Positions 1 through 8,701 of a DNA stretch of 64,000 nucleotides are shown here, one piece after another. Each line of letters opens with the position of its first letter. The first letter of the stretch is position 1. The stretch is taken from positions 248,001 through 312,000 of the forward strand of contig NZ_JAIUJY010000003.1 of NCBI RefSeq assembly GCF_020166105.1, written 5' to 3'. Origin of the DNA: Blastococcus sp. LR1 (GTDB lineage: Bacteria; Actinomycetota; Actinomycetes; Mycobacteriales; Geodermatophilaceae). Under the pieces are notes generated by a model that made no database searches, had not been told where the DNA came from, and saw only the letters and a list, made by a program, of their open reading frames with translations. The position numbers were made by a program, and so were the translations under genes.

Positions 1-1334
1 GAGACCGCGTAGCGCCGCCAGTCGGCCGGGATCGGCAGCCACGGCTGGGCCGAGCCGCGGGGGGAGAAGCCCACGCCCGGAGTGGCGTTCCACGGCATCG
101 GCACGCGGCAGCCGTCGCGGCCGCTGCGCTCGCCGCCGCTGCGGTGGAAGATCGGGTCCTTCTTGGCCGCGTCCGGCACGTCGGCCTGGGGGAGGCCCAG
201 CTCGTCGCCGGCGTAGATGTAGGCCGAGCCGGGCAGGGCGAGCTTGAGCAGGGCCGCCGCCCGGGCGCGGGCGTCGCCCACCTCACCGCCGCCGAAGCGC
301 GTCACCTGGCGGTCCTTGTCGTGGTTGCCGAGCACCCAGGAGACCGGCGCGCCGACCTTGCCGAACGCGTCCAGCGCGCTGCGCACGCCGTCGGCGAACG
401 ACTCGGCCGACCAGCCGGACTTCAGCAGCCGGAAGGAGAACGCCTGGTGCATCTCGTCGGGCCGGGAGTAGAGGGCGATCTCCGCCGGGTCGGCCAGGCA
501 GACCTCGCCGACGAGCATGGTGCCGGGGTACTCGTCGCACACGGCGCGCCAGCGGCGCCAGACGTCGTGCACCTCGGGCTGGTTCCAGGTCATGGCCTGC
601 TCCGGGCCGTGCCCGAACAGGGTGGGGGAGTACTCGCCCGGGTTGTTCCGCAGGTCGGCGTCCTTGAACAGCCCGTAGGCGACGTCGACGCGGAACCCGT
701 CCACCCCGCGGTCGAGCCAGAAGCGCAGCGTGCGCTCGAAGTCCTCGGCGACGGCGGGGTCGCGCCAGTTGAGGTCGGGCTGCTCCGGGGCGAACAGGTG
801 CAGGTACCAGCGGCCGTCCGGGGTGCGGGACCAGGCCGGCCCGCCGAACAGCGAGCGCCAGTTGTTCGGCGGCTCCTCCGACGCGGGCGCGAAGTGGTAG
901 CGCGAGGCCTCGGGGGAGTCGGGGTCGGCCAGCGCGGCCTGGAACCAGGGGTGCTGGTCGGAGGTGTGGTTGGGAACGACGTCGAGCAGCACCTTGAGGC
1001 CGAGGGCGCGGGCGTCCTCGACGAGGGCCTCGAGGTCGGCGACGTCGCCGTACTCGGGGTCGACGGCGCGGTAGTCGCTGATGTCGTAGCCGCCGTCGGC
1101 GCCGCCCGAGGGGTAGTGCGGGTTGATCCAGAGCGCGTCGACGCCCAGCCAGTTCAGGTACGGGAGGCGGGCGCGCAGGCCGGCCAGGTCACCGATGCCG
1201 TCGCCGTTCCCGTCGGCGAACGAGCGGAGGTAGACCTGGTAGACGACCGCGTCGCGCCACCAGGGGGACGCCGCCTGCTCGGGAGCGAACTGCCGCCGAG
1301 TCGAGGACCGCACCGTTGCGAGCCGAGCTGCCAT
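1..1334 (-). CDS. GH13 alpha-glucosidase / oligo-1,6-glucosidase (3' end outside window)
   Basis: Cytoplasmic glycoside hydrolase family 13 enzyme, expected to release glucose from the non-reducing end of malto- or isomalto-oligosaccharides. About 444 residues are visible from the ATG at 1334; family members are usually 530-560 aa, so roughly the last 100 residues lie beyond position 1. The reading frame shows the GH13 blocks in order: WWRDAVVYQVYLRSF near residue 25, DVVPNHTS near 118, the nucleophile in GFRVD (Asp217), the acid/base in MLVGEV (Glu277) and the transition-state Asp in GNHD (Asp339). It is transcribed away from the gene at 1473, with a 138-bp shared promoter region that contains a short inverted repeat and GTGACCT direct repeats. 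Substrate preference (alpha-1,4 versus alpha-1,6, sucrose, trehalose) cannot be settled from this part of the protein. Confidence 0.95.
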   Translation of the reverse strand, partial: MAARLATVRSSTRRQFAPEQAASPWWRDAVVYQVYLRSFADGNGDGIGDLAGLRARLPYLNWLGVDALWINPHYPSGGADGGYDISDYRAVDPEYGDVADLEALVEDARALGLKVLLDVVPNHTSDQHPWFQAALADPDSPEASRYHFAPASEEPPNNWRSLFGGPAWSRTPDGRWYLHLFAPEQPDLNWRDPAVAEDFERTLRFWLDRGVDGFRVDVAYGLFKDADLRNNPGEYSPTLFGHGPEQAMTWNQPEVHDVWRRWRAVCDEYPGTMLVGEVCLADPAEIALYSRPDEMHQAFSFRLLKSGWSAESFADGVRSALDAFGKVGAPVSWVLGNHDKDRQVTRFGGGEVGDARARAAALLKLALPGSAYIYAGDELGLPQADVPDAAKKDPIFHRSGGERSGRDGCRVPMPWNATPGVGFSPRGSAQPWLPIPADWRRYAV

Positions 1335-1369
1335 GCGCCCTCAATCGGCAGGATCGGCCGCCGACTTGT

Positions 1370-1383
1370 GCACCCCTGGGTGC
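1370..1383. promoter_or_regulatory. inverted repeat in the divergent alpha-glucosidase/reductase promoter region
   Basis: GCACCC-CT-GGGTGC is a perfect 6-2-6 inverted repeat 36 bp upstream of the alpha-glucosidase ATG. Three GTGACCT direct repeats follow at 1387, 1406 and 1417. A sugar-responsive repressor or activator site is plausible for a GH13 gene, but the half-site matches no family consensus I can name, so this is only a candidate. Confidence 0.3.
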
Positions 1384-1472
1384 CGAGTGACCTCTGTGAT
1401 GGACCGTGACCTGCCCGTGACCTGGCCGGGATCGAGGTCCGCCGTCTGCCGGGACGCGCGGCACAGGACAGG

Positions 1473-2714
1473 ATGGGGCCCATGGCAGCGGACGGTGCAC
1501 GGACCTTCGACCTCGTCCTCTACGGAGCCAGCGGCTTCGTCGGGCGACTCCTCGCCGGCTACCTGGCCGGATCCGCCCCGGACGGGCTCCGGATCGCGCT
1601 GGCCGGACGGTCGCGAAGCCGGCTGGAGGAGGTGCGGGCGGGGTTGCCCGCGGGCGGCCGCGACTGGGCGCTCGTCGTGGCGGACTCCACCGACGCCGAG
1701 TCGCTGCGCGCACTCGCGGAGAGCACCCGGGTCCTGGTCACGACCGTCGGCCCCTACGCCCGGTACGGCCTGCCCGTGGTGGAGGCCTGCGCCACGGCCG
1801 GCACGCACTACGCCGACCTCACCGGTGAGGTGCTCTTCGTGCGCGACGCGATCGACCGCTACGGCGCCGTCGCGGCGGAGACCGGCGCGCGCATCGTGCA
1901 CGCCTGCGGCTACGACTCCATCCCGTCGGACCTGAGCACCTTCCTGCTGGCCGAACGGGCGCGGGCCGACGGCGCGGGAGGCCTGCGCGACGTGCAGCTG
2001 GTCGCGACGGCGCGCGGCGGGTTCAGTGGCGGGACGATCGACTCGATGCGCGCGCAGGTGGAGGCGCTGCAGGCGGACCCGGCGCTGCGCCGCGTGGTGG
2101 GCGACCCGTTCGCGCTGAGCCCGGAGCGGTCGGCGGAGCCGGACACGCGGCAGCCACGGGACGCCGGCCTGCCCGCGCGGGCGCCGGACGGGCGGTGGAC
2201 GGCGCCCTTCGTCATGGCGCCGTTCAACAGCCGCATCGTGCGACGGAGCAACGCGCTGCAGGCCTGGGCCTACGGGCGGGGGATGGCCTACGGCGAGGTC
2301 ATGGGCACCGGCCGCGGGCCGCTGGGTGCGGTCGCCGCCACCGGGATCACCGCCGGGCTCGGCGCCGTGCTGGGCGCCATGAGCCTGGCGCCGACCCGCG
2401 CGCTGCTGGACCGCGTGCTCCCGGCGCCCGGCACCGGGCCCGGCGAGGCGGCCCGGGAGAAGGGCTGGTTCCGGATGGTCGTCGACGCCACCGCCGAGGA
2501 CGGTCGCCGCTACCGGGCGACCGCCGCCGGCCCGGGTGACCCCGGCTACGCGGCCACCGCCGTCATGCTCGGCGAGAGCGCCCTGGCCCTCGCCGTGGAC
2601 GGCGACCGCCTGCCCGCCGTCGCCGGCTCGCTGACGCCGGCGACGGCCCTGGGCGAGGTGCTCGTGGAGCGGCTGCGCGCCGCCGGGCACACCTACGAGG
2701 TCGCGGAGGTCTGA
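1473..2714 (+). CDS. saccharopine dehydrogenase-like / trans-acting enoyl reductase family protein
   Basis: NAD(P)-binding oxidoreductase of 413 aa, the usual length for the actinobacterial family that includes the mycobacterial trans-acting enoyl reductase of phenolic glycolipid synthesis. The N-terminal Rossmann motif LYGASGFVGRLLAGYL (residues 17-32) is clear, followed by TTVGPYARYG and CGYDSIPSD, both conserved in this family. The C-terminal half is alanine/glycine rich with a hydrophobic stretch near residues 285-310, as in homologues. ATG at 1473 is used; a second ATG at 1482 is equally possible, with a weak AGGATGGGG upstream. Its end overlaps the end of the convergent DivIVA-like gene by 22 bp. 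No polyketide synthase genes are nearby, so the substrate (probably a lipid intermediate) is unknown. Confidence 0.85.
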   Translation: MGPMAADGARTFDLVLYGASGFVGRLLAGYLAGSAPDGLRIALAGRSRSRLEEVRAGLPAGGRDWALVVADSTDAESLRALAESTRVLVTTVGPYARYGLPVVEACATAGTHYADLTGEVLFVRDAIDRYGAVAAETGARIVHACGYDSIPSDLSTFLLAERARADGAGGLRDVQLVATARGGFSGGTIDSMRAQVEALQADPALRRVVGDPFALSPERSAEPDTRQPRDAGLPARAPDGRWTAPFVMAPFNSRIVRRSNALQAWAYGRGMAYGEVMGTGRGPLGAVAATGITAGLGAVLGAMSLAPTRALLDRVLPAPGTGPGEAAREKGWFRMVVDATAEDGRRYRATAAGPGDPGYAATAVMLGESALALAVDGDRLPAVAGSLTPATALGEVLVERLRAAGHTYEVAEV

Positions 2715-3418
2715 GCCGGGTCCTCCGCCGCGGTGTTGGCGACGAACGTCGTCGGACGGTCCTGCTCGCCCTCGGGCGCTGAGCGCTGGGCCGGCGGACG
2801 GGGCGGGGCCGGCAGGGCGCCCGGATCGGCGGAACCCCACTCGTGCTCGACGTCGCTCAGCAGCGCCTCCAGGTAGGAGCGCAGCTGCGTCCGGCACGCC
2901 TGGCCGAACGCCTTGAGGTAGGCCACCCGCTCCTCGAGCTCGGCCACGGTGCGCCCGCCCGCGTCGGAACCGGCGGGGGCGGGGCCGGTCAGCCGGGCCG
3001 CGGCCTCCTGGGCGGCCTGGAGGATCGCCCCCGCGTTCTCCCGGGCCAGCCGGACCGCCTCCTCGTACTGCGCGCGCGCCTCGCCGGTCACCGCCCGGCT
3101 GAACGCCTCCGCCTCGGCCACGTAGTTGTCGGCCGTCTGCTGGGCGCTGGCGAGGATGCGCACCGCCTGGTCGCTGGGCGGCTCGGACGCTGGGGCGCCG
3201 TCCAGCTGCGCCTGCAGGGTGCGCACCTGTTCGCGGAGCTGGGCCTTCTCGGCGATGTGCCGGGACAGCCCCTCGGCGGCCCGGTGCATCACCCGGTCGA
3301 CCTCGCTCTCGACGTAGCCCGGGTGCAGCATCGAGGCGCGCGAGAAGCGCACCTGCTGCAGGTCGGCGGGCGTGAGCCCCCGGTCGGCGTTCCCGGTGCT
3401 GCTCGCTGCGCTGCTCAT
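2693..3418 (-). CDS. DivIVA-domain coiled-coil protein
   Basis: A 241-aa cytoplasmic protein. Residues about 16-75 hold a DivIVA-type N-terminal module (LTPADLQQVRF, then HPGYVESEVDRVM) that runs straight into a long charged coiled coil rich in Ala, Glu, Gln and Arg, to about residue 200. The C terminus is Pro-rich and probably disordered. DivIVA/Wag31 proteins bind curved membrane at poles and septa and recruit partners; this one is shorter and more divergent than Wag31, so it is probably a paralogue and not the essential polar-growth protein. Its ATG overlaps the stop of the upstream flavohaemoglobin-like gene (ATGA at 3415-3418), showing translational coupling, with GAGAGGTG as ribosome binding site. 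Why a DivIVA paralogue is coupled to two NO-detoxifying enzymes is not obvious. Confidence 0.8.
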   Translation of the reverse strand: MSSAASSTGNADRGLTPADLQQVRFSRASMLHPGYVESEVDRVMHRAAEGLSRHIAEKAQLREQVRTLQAQLDGAPASEPPSDQAVRILASAQQTADNYVAEAEAFSRAVTGEARAQYEEAVRLARENAGAILQAAQEAAARLTGPAPAGSDAGGRTVAELEERVAYLKAFGQACRTQLRSYLEALLSDVEHEWGSADPGALPAPPRPPAQRSAPEGEQDRPTTFVANTAAEDPAQTSATS

Positions 3419-4554
3419 TCGGTCACCTCTCCGTCAACACTGGGCCCCGGTCGGCTGGGGGCGAATACCTCGCTGGACATGCGGTTCGGTGGAACGCCGT
3501 GCTCGCGGAGCCGGGACACCGTCTCCGCGACCATCGGTTCGGGGCCGGCGATGCAGACCTCCCGGCTCGTCCAGGGGCCGGCACGGAGGACGACGTCGGC
3601 GACCGGTCCCTGCGCCAGCTCCGACGTCGGGTCGTCGGAGACGGCGAGGGTGACGGTCAGCCACGGGTTCTCCTGCGCCAGGCGTTCCAGGTCGGCCCGG
3701 TCGTGCACCTGGTCCTCGGTGCGGAACCCGGCGAACAGGTCCACCCGCCGGGGCGGACCCTGCCGGGCGACCTGATCGACCATCGCCTTCAGCGGTGCCA
3801 CGCCCATCCCACCGGCGACCAGCAGCAGGTCCCGGTCGGACTCCGGGTCCAGGCCGAGGTGGCCGACCGGCGGTCCCAGCCGGAGCACGTCGCCCACTCC
3901 GACGCTGCGCACCAGCGCGGAGCTGACCGGGCCGCCGTCGCGGGCCTTGACGTGCAGCTCGATCAGCCCGTCGGGCCGCGGGGCGTTGGCGGGGGAGTAG
4001 TACCTCCACAGCCGGGGCCGCAGGTCGCTCTCCAGGGAGAGCGACTGCCCGGCGAGGTAGTCGTAGCGGGTGTGCGGCCGGATCCGCAGGACGGCGACGT
4101 CCACGGTGCGGCGCTCGTGCCCGACGACGTCGGCGTCCCACCACGGGGGCGAGCCCGCCGCCTCCTCGGCCGCCTGGATCATCACGGTGGCGACGACGTC
4201 GTAGGCCTCGGCCCAGCTCTTGGCCAGCTCCGGGTTCCACTCGTCGTCGAAGTGCTCGAGCGTCGCCAGCAGGCTGGCCCCGGCGGCCGGGTAGTGCGCC
4301 GGCAGCACCCCGAACTTGCGGTGGTCCCGGCCCAGCTGCTGGAGGATCGGCACGAGCGCGTCCAGGTCGTCGACGCGGGTGACGACGTCGCCCAGTGCGG
4401 CGAAGAACCGGTCCCGCTGATGCGCCATCGAGACGGGGAACATCTGCCGGGTCTCGGGATGGCTGAGGAACAGGTGCGAGTAGAAGTACAGCGGCGCCTC
4501 GTCGCCGGTCGCCGCTGCCTTGGCGAAGTTGGTGCGCATCGCGGGGATGTCCAC
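3415..4554 (-). CDS. globin-FAD/NAD(P)H oxidoreductase, divergent flavohaemoglobin
   Basis: Two-part protein of 379 aa: globin domain (about residues 1-135) and ferredoxin-NADP reductase-like module (about 145-365). In the globin part, YFYSHLF carries the likely B10 tyrosine and RDHRKFG the likely proximal histidine before the H..Y element typical of bacterial flavohaemoglobins. The reductase shows RYYSPAN (FAD-binding RxYS) and GGMGVAPLKAM (NAD(P)H binding). It probably oxidises NO to nitrate or acts as a haem oxygen/NO reductase. It differs clearly from the neighbouring canonical Hmp: about 40 residues shorter and with a changed FAD loop, so it is not a recent duplicate. It follows hmp by 28 bp and overlaps the DivIVA-like gene by 4 bp. 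The start could also be the Met at codon 6. Confidence 0.85.
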   Translation of the reverse strand: MDIPAMRTNFAKAAATGDEAPLYFYSHLFLSHPETRQMFPVSMAHQRDRFFAALGDVVTRVDDLDALVPILQQLGRDHRKFGVLPAHYPAAGASLLATLEHFDDEWNPELAKSWAEAYDVVATVMIQAAEEAAGSPPWWDADVVGHERRTVDVAVLRIRPHTRYDYLAGQSLSLESDLRPRLWRYYSPANAPRPDGLIELHVKARDGGPVSSALVRSVGVGDVLRLGPPVGHLGLDPESDRDLLLVAGGMGVAPLKAMVDQVARQGPPRRVDLFAGFRTEDQVHDRADLERLAQENPWLTVTLAVSDDPTSELAQGPVADVVLRAGPWTSREVCIAGPEPMVAETVSRLREHGVPPNRMSSEVFAPSRPGPSVDGEVTE

Positions 4555-4582
4555 GCGGATCTCCTCGGGTGGATGCGGCCGG

Positions 4583-5842
4583 TCAGCCGACCGCGGCGGC
4601 GTGCCGGCCGGGAGCCTCGGCCCCGGGGCTCTCCTCGGTGGCGAGGTCGGCCTGCCAGAGGTCGGGGCCGAACACCTCGTACTGGATGTCGCGGGCGGCG
4701 ACGCCCCGGTCGAGCAGCGCGCTGCGCACGGCCTGCATGAACGGCAGCGGGCCGCAGAGGTAGTAGAGCGCCCCCTCGGGCAGGTCGACGGCGTCGAGGT
4801 CCATCGCCCCGGCGTGCACCTCGGCCGGCAGGCTGCTCGCGGCGCCCCGCTCGAACCAGACGTGCGCGGTCCCGCCGGACAGCGCGCGCAGGTCGTCGAG
4901 CACCTGGGTCCGCAGCGCGAACGACTCCTCGTCGACGTCGGCGTGCAGCAGCGTCACCGGCAGCCGCGAGCCCGCCGCGGCGAGGTGGGACAGCATCCCG
5001 GCCATCGGGGTGATGCCGATCCCCGCGCTCGCGAAGACCACCGGGCGGCCGGAGTCGTCCAGGACGACGTCGCCGAAGGGCACCGACAGCGTCAGCCGGT
5101 CGCCGACCTGCACCCGGTCGCAGAGGTGGTTCGACACCTCGCCGTCCGGCTTGTCGCCGCCGTGCACCCGCTTGACGGAGAACTGGCGGTGCTCGTCGTC
5201 GTCGGCACGGGTCAGGCTGTACTGCCGGGGCTGGCGGACGCCGTCGGGCATCGGCACCTGGACGGTCACGTACTGACCGGGCAGCGAGCTCTTGACCAGG
5301 CGGTCGGAGACCTTGCGCATCCGGAAGGTGACGACGTCGGCGGTCTCGGAGACCTTCTCGGCCACCTCCCACTCCCGCCACACCGTCTCCGGGCGCACCC
5401 CCCGGGCGCTGTACAGGCCGCGCTCCTGGTTGATCAGGGCGTAGGCCATCAGCCAGTAGACCTCGTCCCAGGCGGCGGCGACCTCGGGGGTGACCGCGGT
5501 GCCGAGCACGTCGACGATGGCCCAGAACAGGTGCTCGTGGACGACGTCGTACTGGTCCGGCGTGATGCCGAGCGAGGCGTGCTTGTGCGCGATGCGCGAG
5601 AGCAGGTGCTCGGGCAGCTGCTCGGGCACCTTGAGCAGCGACGACGCGAAGACCGCCACCGAGCCGGCGAGGGCCAGCTGCTGGGTCCGCTCGGCCTGGT
5701 TGCCGCGGTTGAAGACGCCGTCGAAGAGCTCCGGGTGCTCGCCGAAGAGGTGGGCGTAGAAGCGGGTGGCGATCTCCTCGATGTTGTCGGCCACTGCCGG
5801 CAGCGTCGCCTCGATCACGGGACGGGATCGGTCAGAGAGCAC
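4583..5842 (-). CDS. hmp: flavohaemoprotein, nitric oxide dioxygenase
   Basis: Canonical flavohaemoglobin of 419 aa; converts NO, O2 and NAD(P)H to nitrate and protects against nitrosative stress. The globin domain spans about residues 1-140: FYAHLF with the B10 Tyr, RTQQLAL with the E7 Gln, and HKHASLGI with the proximal His. The FAD domain (about 150-260) has RQYSLTR, and the NAD(P)H domain (about 265-395) has ASAGIGITPM and YYLCGPLPFM. The C-terminal YEVFGPD is diagnostic for Hmp. It is the first gene of the minus-strand operon hmp / second flavohaemoglobin / DivIVA-like. The 236-bp divergent region to the gene at 6079 should hold its promoter; I see no convincing NsrR box. CGTGTCCTCC upstream of the ATG reads GGAGGACACG on the coding strand, a strong ribosome binding site. 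Confidence 0.95.
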   Translation of the reverse strand: MLSDRSRPVIEATLPAVADNIEEIATRFYAHLFGEHPELFDGVFNRGNQAERTQQLALAGSVAVFASSLLKVPEQLPEHLLSRIAHKHASLGITPDQYDVVHEHLFWAIVDVLGTAVTPEVAAAWDEVYWLMAYALINQERGLYSARGVRPETVWREWEVAEKVSETADVVTFRMRKVSDRLVKSSLPGQYVTVQVPMPDGVRQPRQYSLTRADDDEHRQFSVKRVHGGDKPDGEVSNHLCDRVQVGDRLTLSVPFGDVVLDDSGRPVVFASAGIGITPMAGMLSHLAAAGSRLPVTLLHADVDEESFALRTQVLDDLRALSGGTAHVWFERGAASSLPAEVHAGAMDLDAVDLPEGALYYLCGPLPFMQAVRSALLDRGVAARDIQYEVFGPDLWQADLATEESPGAEAPGRHAAAVG

Positions 5843-6078
5843 GTGTCCTCCTTGCCAGTCGACTTGCCCCCCGCTGGCGCGGTCACGTTCCGCTAGGCAT
5901 CCGCTACCCGGAGATCAGTGATCGATTCGTCCGAAATCCCGTCGGGCGTGTCGCGACCGGCGTCAGGGCACCCCACCGGCAGGCCCGTCCGGTGGGCGGC
6001 GGGGTTGAATGCTGGACGACCCGCGGGGGTCGGCGGCCGGCCGGTCGACGTCCCGCCGCAGGACCTGGGAGGAACTCC

Positions 6079-7113
6079 ATGCACCTCGGCGTCGACAGCT
6101 TCGTCTCGGCCGTGACCGACCCCGCCTCGGGCCGGCTGATCGGCCCCGAGGAGCGGATGGGGCACCTGCTCGAGGAGATCGAGCTCGCCGACCGGGTGGG
6201 GCTCTACTCCTTCGGCATCGGCGAGCACCACCGCAGCGAGTACTACGACTCCGCTCCGCCGGTGATCCTCGCCGCGGCGGCGGCGCGCACCTCGCGGATC
6301 CGGCTGGGCAGCGCCGTCGCCGTGCTCAGCGCCGCCGACCCGGTCCGGGTCTTCCAGCAGTTCGCGACCCTCGACCTCATCTCGAAGGGCCGCATCGACC
6401 TGGTGGTCGGCCGCGGCTCGTTCACCGAGGCGTTCCCGCTCTTTGGGCTGAGCCTCTCCGACTACGACGAGCTGTTCGCCGAGAAGCTGGACCTTCTGCT
6501 CACGATCCGGGACTCCGAGCACGTCACCTGGTCGGGCAACCACCGGCCGCCGCTCACCGGCCAGGGCATCTATCCGCGACCGCTGCAGGACCCGCTGCCG
6601 ATCTGGGTCGGCGTCGGCGGGACGCCGGAGTCCTTCGCGCGGGCCGGGCTGCTCGGCCTGCCGCTGATGGTCGCGATCATCGGCGGCGAGCCCCGGCAGT
6701 TCGCGCCGCTGATCGACCTCTACCGCCGGGCGGGCGCGCACGCCGGACACCCGCCGGAGCAGCTGCAGGTCGGCCTGCACGTGTTCGGCTTCGTCGCCGA
6801 GAGCACCAAGGCGGCCGCGGACACGATCTTCCCGGGCTGGAACGAGCTGTTCACCAAGGTCTCCCGCGAGCGCGGGTTCGCCGCACCCTCGCGGGCGCAG
6901 TTCGACGCGACCAGCGGCCCCGACGGCGCCTTCTTCATGGGCGACCCGGAGGCGGTGGCCGAGAAGCTGGTGCGGATCGCCGGGCAGCTCGGGGGAGTGG
7001 ACCGGGTGGCCATCCAGATGACCAACCCGCGGCTGGCGCACGCCGACCTGCTCCGCGGCATCGAGCTGCTGGGCACTGAGGTCGCCCCGCGCGTGGCGGC
7101 CGCGACGGCCTAG
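6079..7113 (+). CDS. LLM-class flavin-dependent oxidoreductase
   Basis: Luciferase-like monooxygenase superfamily protein of 344 aa with a TIM-barrel fold, using FMNH2 or F420 and oxygen or another acceptor. Family landmarks are GIGEHHRSEYYDSAPP (residues about 46-61), RIRLGSAVAVLSAADPVRVF and GRIDLVVGRGSF, then the flavin-binding PIWVGVGGTPESFARA region. The N-terminal MHLGVDSFVSAV matches the subgroup often annotated as an alkanal-monooxygenase-like or peroxiredoxin-linked LLM protein. The start at 6079 is fixed by GGGAGGAA seven bases upstream. The gene converges on the DNA ligase, the two stop codons sharing the CTAG at 7110-7113. Substrate unknown. Confidence 0.9.
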   Translation: MHLGVDSFVSAVTDPASGRLIGPEERMGHLLEEIELADRVGLYSFGIGEHHRSEYYDSAPPVILAAAAARTSRIRLGSAVAVLSAADPVRVFQQFATLDLISKGRIDLVVGRGSFTEAFPLFGLSLSDYDELFAEKLDLLLTIRDSEHVTWSGNHRPPLTGQGIYPRPLQDPLPIWVGVGGTPESFARAGLLGLPLMVAIIGGEPRQFAPLIDLYRRAGAHAGHPPEQLQVGLHVFGFVAESTKAAADTIFPGWNELFTKVSRERGFAAPSRAQFDATSGPDGAFFMGDPEAVAEKLVRIAGQLGGVDRVAIQMTNPRLAHADLLRGIELLGTEVAPRVAAATA

Positions 7114-8654
7114 GGCGCGCCGGCCAACAGCGCCCGCACCGCCTCGAGGGTGTCGGCCTCGGCCGGCGTCTTGTCCGGCCGGTAGCGCAGCACCCGCGCG
7201 AAGCGGAGGGCGACGCCGCCGGGGTAACGGGAGCTGCGCTGGGCGCCGTCCACGGCGATCTCGACCACCAGCCCCGGCTCGAGGAGCACACCCCAGGGCG
7301 TCTCCTCCCGCGCGTGCCCGGGGAACGTGGCGGTCTGCCAGTCGAGCAGCTCGTCGGTCATGCCCTTGAACGTCTTGCCGACCATCACCGGCTCGCCGCC
7401 GTCGGGGTCGCGGGCGCCGAGGTGGATGTTGGAGAGCTTCCCGGTGCGTCGGCCGTAGCCCCACTCCGCGCCGAGGACGACGAGGTCGAGGGTGTGCACC
7501 GGCTTGACCTTCTGCCAGGCCTTGCCGCGCCGGCCGGCTGCGTAGGGCGCGGCGAGGTCCTTGACGACGACCCCCTCGTGCCCGTCGTCGAGCGCGTCCT
7601 CGAGCACCCGGGCGGCCTGCTCGGCGTCCGGTCGGCGGGCACCGGGCATGCGCAGCGGGGCGTGGGCGTCGTCGGCGAGCAGCCCGGCGAGGGCGTCGAG
7701 GCGGACGTGCAGCGGCTCGTCGAGCAGGTCGCGGCCATCGAGGTGCAGCAGGTCGAAGAAGAAGGGGCTGAGCAGCACGCCGGCGTCGTCGGCGTCCGTC
7801 CCGCTGCTGCCGAAGCGGCTCATCGTGTCCTGGAACGCCCGCGGCCGGCCGTCGTCGTCCAGGGCGAGGGTCTCGCCGTCCAGGACGACGGTGCGGCAGG
7901 GGAGTGCCCGCACCCGCTCCACCAGCTCGGGTACGCCGCCGGTCACCTCCCGCAGCGATCGGGTCCAGACGCGGACCTCATCGCCGGCCCGGTGCACCTG
8001 GATGCGGGCGCCATCGAGCTTGAACTCCACGGTCACGTCGGGTCCGAGGTCGGCCAGCGCGGCGTCGAGTGAGGAGCCCGGGCTGGCCAGCATCGGGCGC
8101 ACGGGCCGCCCCACCTCCAGGCCGACGGCGGCCAGCGCTGCTGCGCCGCCGGAGAGCGCCGTGGCGGATGTGATCGGCAGGCTCCCCGACAGCATGAAGG
8201 CCCGACGGACGTCAGCAGCGGGGACACCGGACGCCGCGGCCACTGCCTCCAGCACCACCCCCTCGAGCGCGCCCTGCCGGAGCTCGCCGGTGATGAGCCG
8301 GACGAGGAACCGCTGCTCCTCTCCGGTGGCGCCCGAGAGCAGGCCGCGCAGCAGCTCCTCCCGCCGCGCGGCCGACCCGGGACCGGCCGTGGCGGCCAGG
8401 TCGGCGAAGGCGGTGTCGACGGCGGCGACCGACAGCGATGACTGCGCTGCGGCGCCACCGGTCAGCGCGGCGAGGGAGCGCCAGCCGACACCGAGCCGGC
8501 GCTGCAGCGGCTCGCCGGAGAGCCAGGCGGTCACAGCCGGCACCTCGGCGGCCTCGGCTCGGCGGAGCATGTCCGCGATCACCGTCGCCTTCGCCCTGCG
8601 AGCGCGGGTGGCCGCCACCGCATCGGACGCGGTCACGACCTCGGCGAGCAGCAT
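7110..8654 (-). CDS. ligB: ATP-dependent DNA ligase, LigB type
   Basis: Seals nicks with ATP through a lysyl-AMP intermediate. At 514 aa it has the size and domain order of mycobacterial LigB and archaeal ligases: N-terminal DNA-binding domain (about 1-185), adenylation domain (about 185-390), OB domain (about 390-510). The nucleophile is Lys212 in EFKLDGARIQVH; further nucleotidyltransferase motifs are VVLDGETLALDDDGRP, EGVVVKDL and WQKVKPVHTLDLVVLGAEWGYGR (cut here to its ends WQKVKP and WGYG). LigB is normally an accessory enzyme beside the essential NAD+-dependent LigA, used in repair. ATG at 8654; no strong ribosome binding site is visible. The SOS-controlled gene at 8702 lies 47 bp upstream in the same direction, so read-through and DNA-damage induction of the ligase are possible. 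Confidence 0.93.
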   Translation of the reverse strand: MLLAEVVTASDAVAATRARRAKATVIADMLRRAEAAEVPAVTAWLSGEPLQRRLGVGWRSLAALTGGAAAQSSLSVAAVDTAFADLAATAGPGSAARREELLRGLLSGATGEEQRFLVRLITGELRQGALEGVVLEAVAAASGVPAADVRRAFMLSGSLPITSATALSGGAAALAAVGLEVGRPVRPMLASPGSSLDAALADLGPDVTVEFKLDGARIQVHRAGDEVRVWTRSLREVTGGVPELVERVRALPCRTVVLDGETLALDDDGRPRAFQDTMSRFGSSGTDADDAGVLLSPFFFDLLHLDGRDLLDEPLHVRLDALAGLLADDAHAPLRMPGARRPDAEQAARVLEDALDDGHEGVVVKDLAAPYAAGRRGKAWQKVKPVHTLDLVVLGAEWGYGRRTGKLSNIHLGARDPDGGEPVMVGKTFKGMTDELLDWQTATFPGHAREETPWGVLLEPGLVVEIAVDGAQRSSRYPGGVALRFARVLRYRPDKTPAEADTLEAVRALLAGAP

Positions 8655-8701
8655 CCCGTCATGGTGTCAGCCGATGCCGACGGCGACGGCGTCGCGACCG
8701 G

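Noticed and set aside
144-1409. 421-codon plus-strand frame over the alpha-glucosidase
   Set aside because: Val/Gly/Glu-rich shadow; GH13 catalytic motifs are all on the minus strand.
5843-6078. NsrR or Crp/Fnr-type site upstream of hmp
   Set aside because: GATCAGTGATC near 5912-5922 attracted attention but does not match either consensus; no support beyond position.
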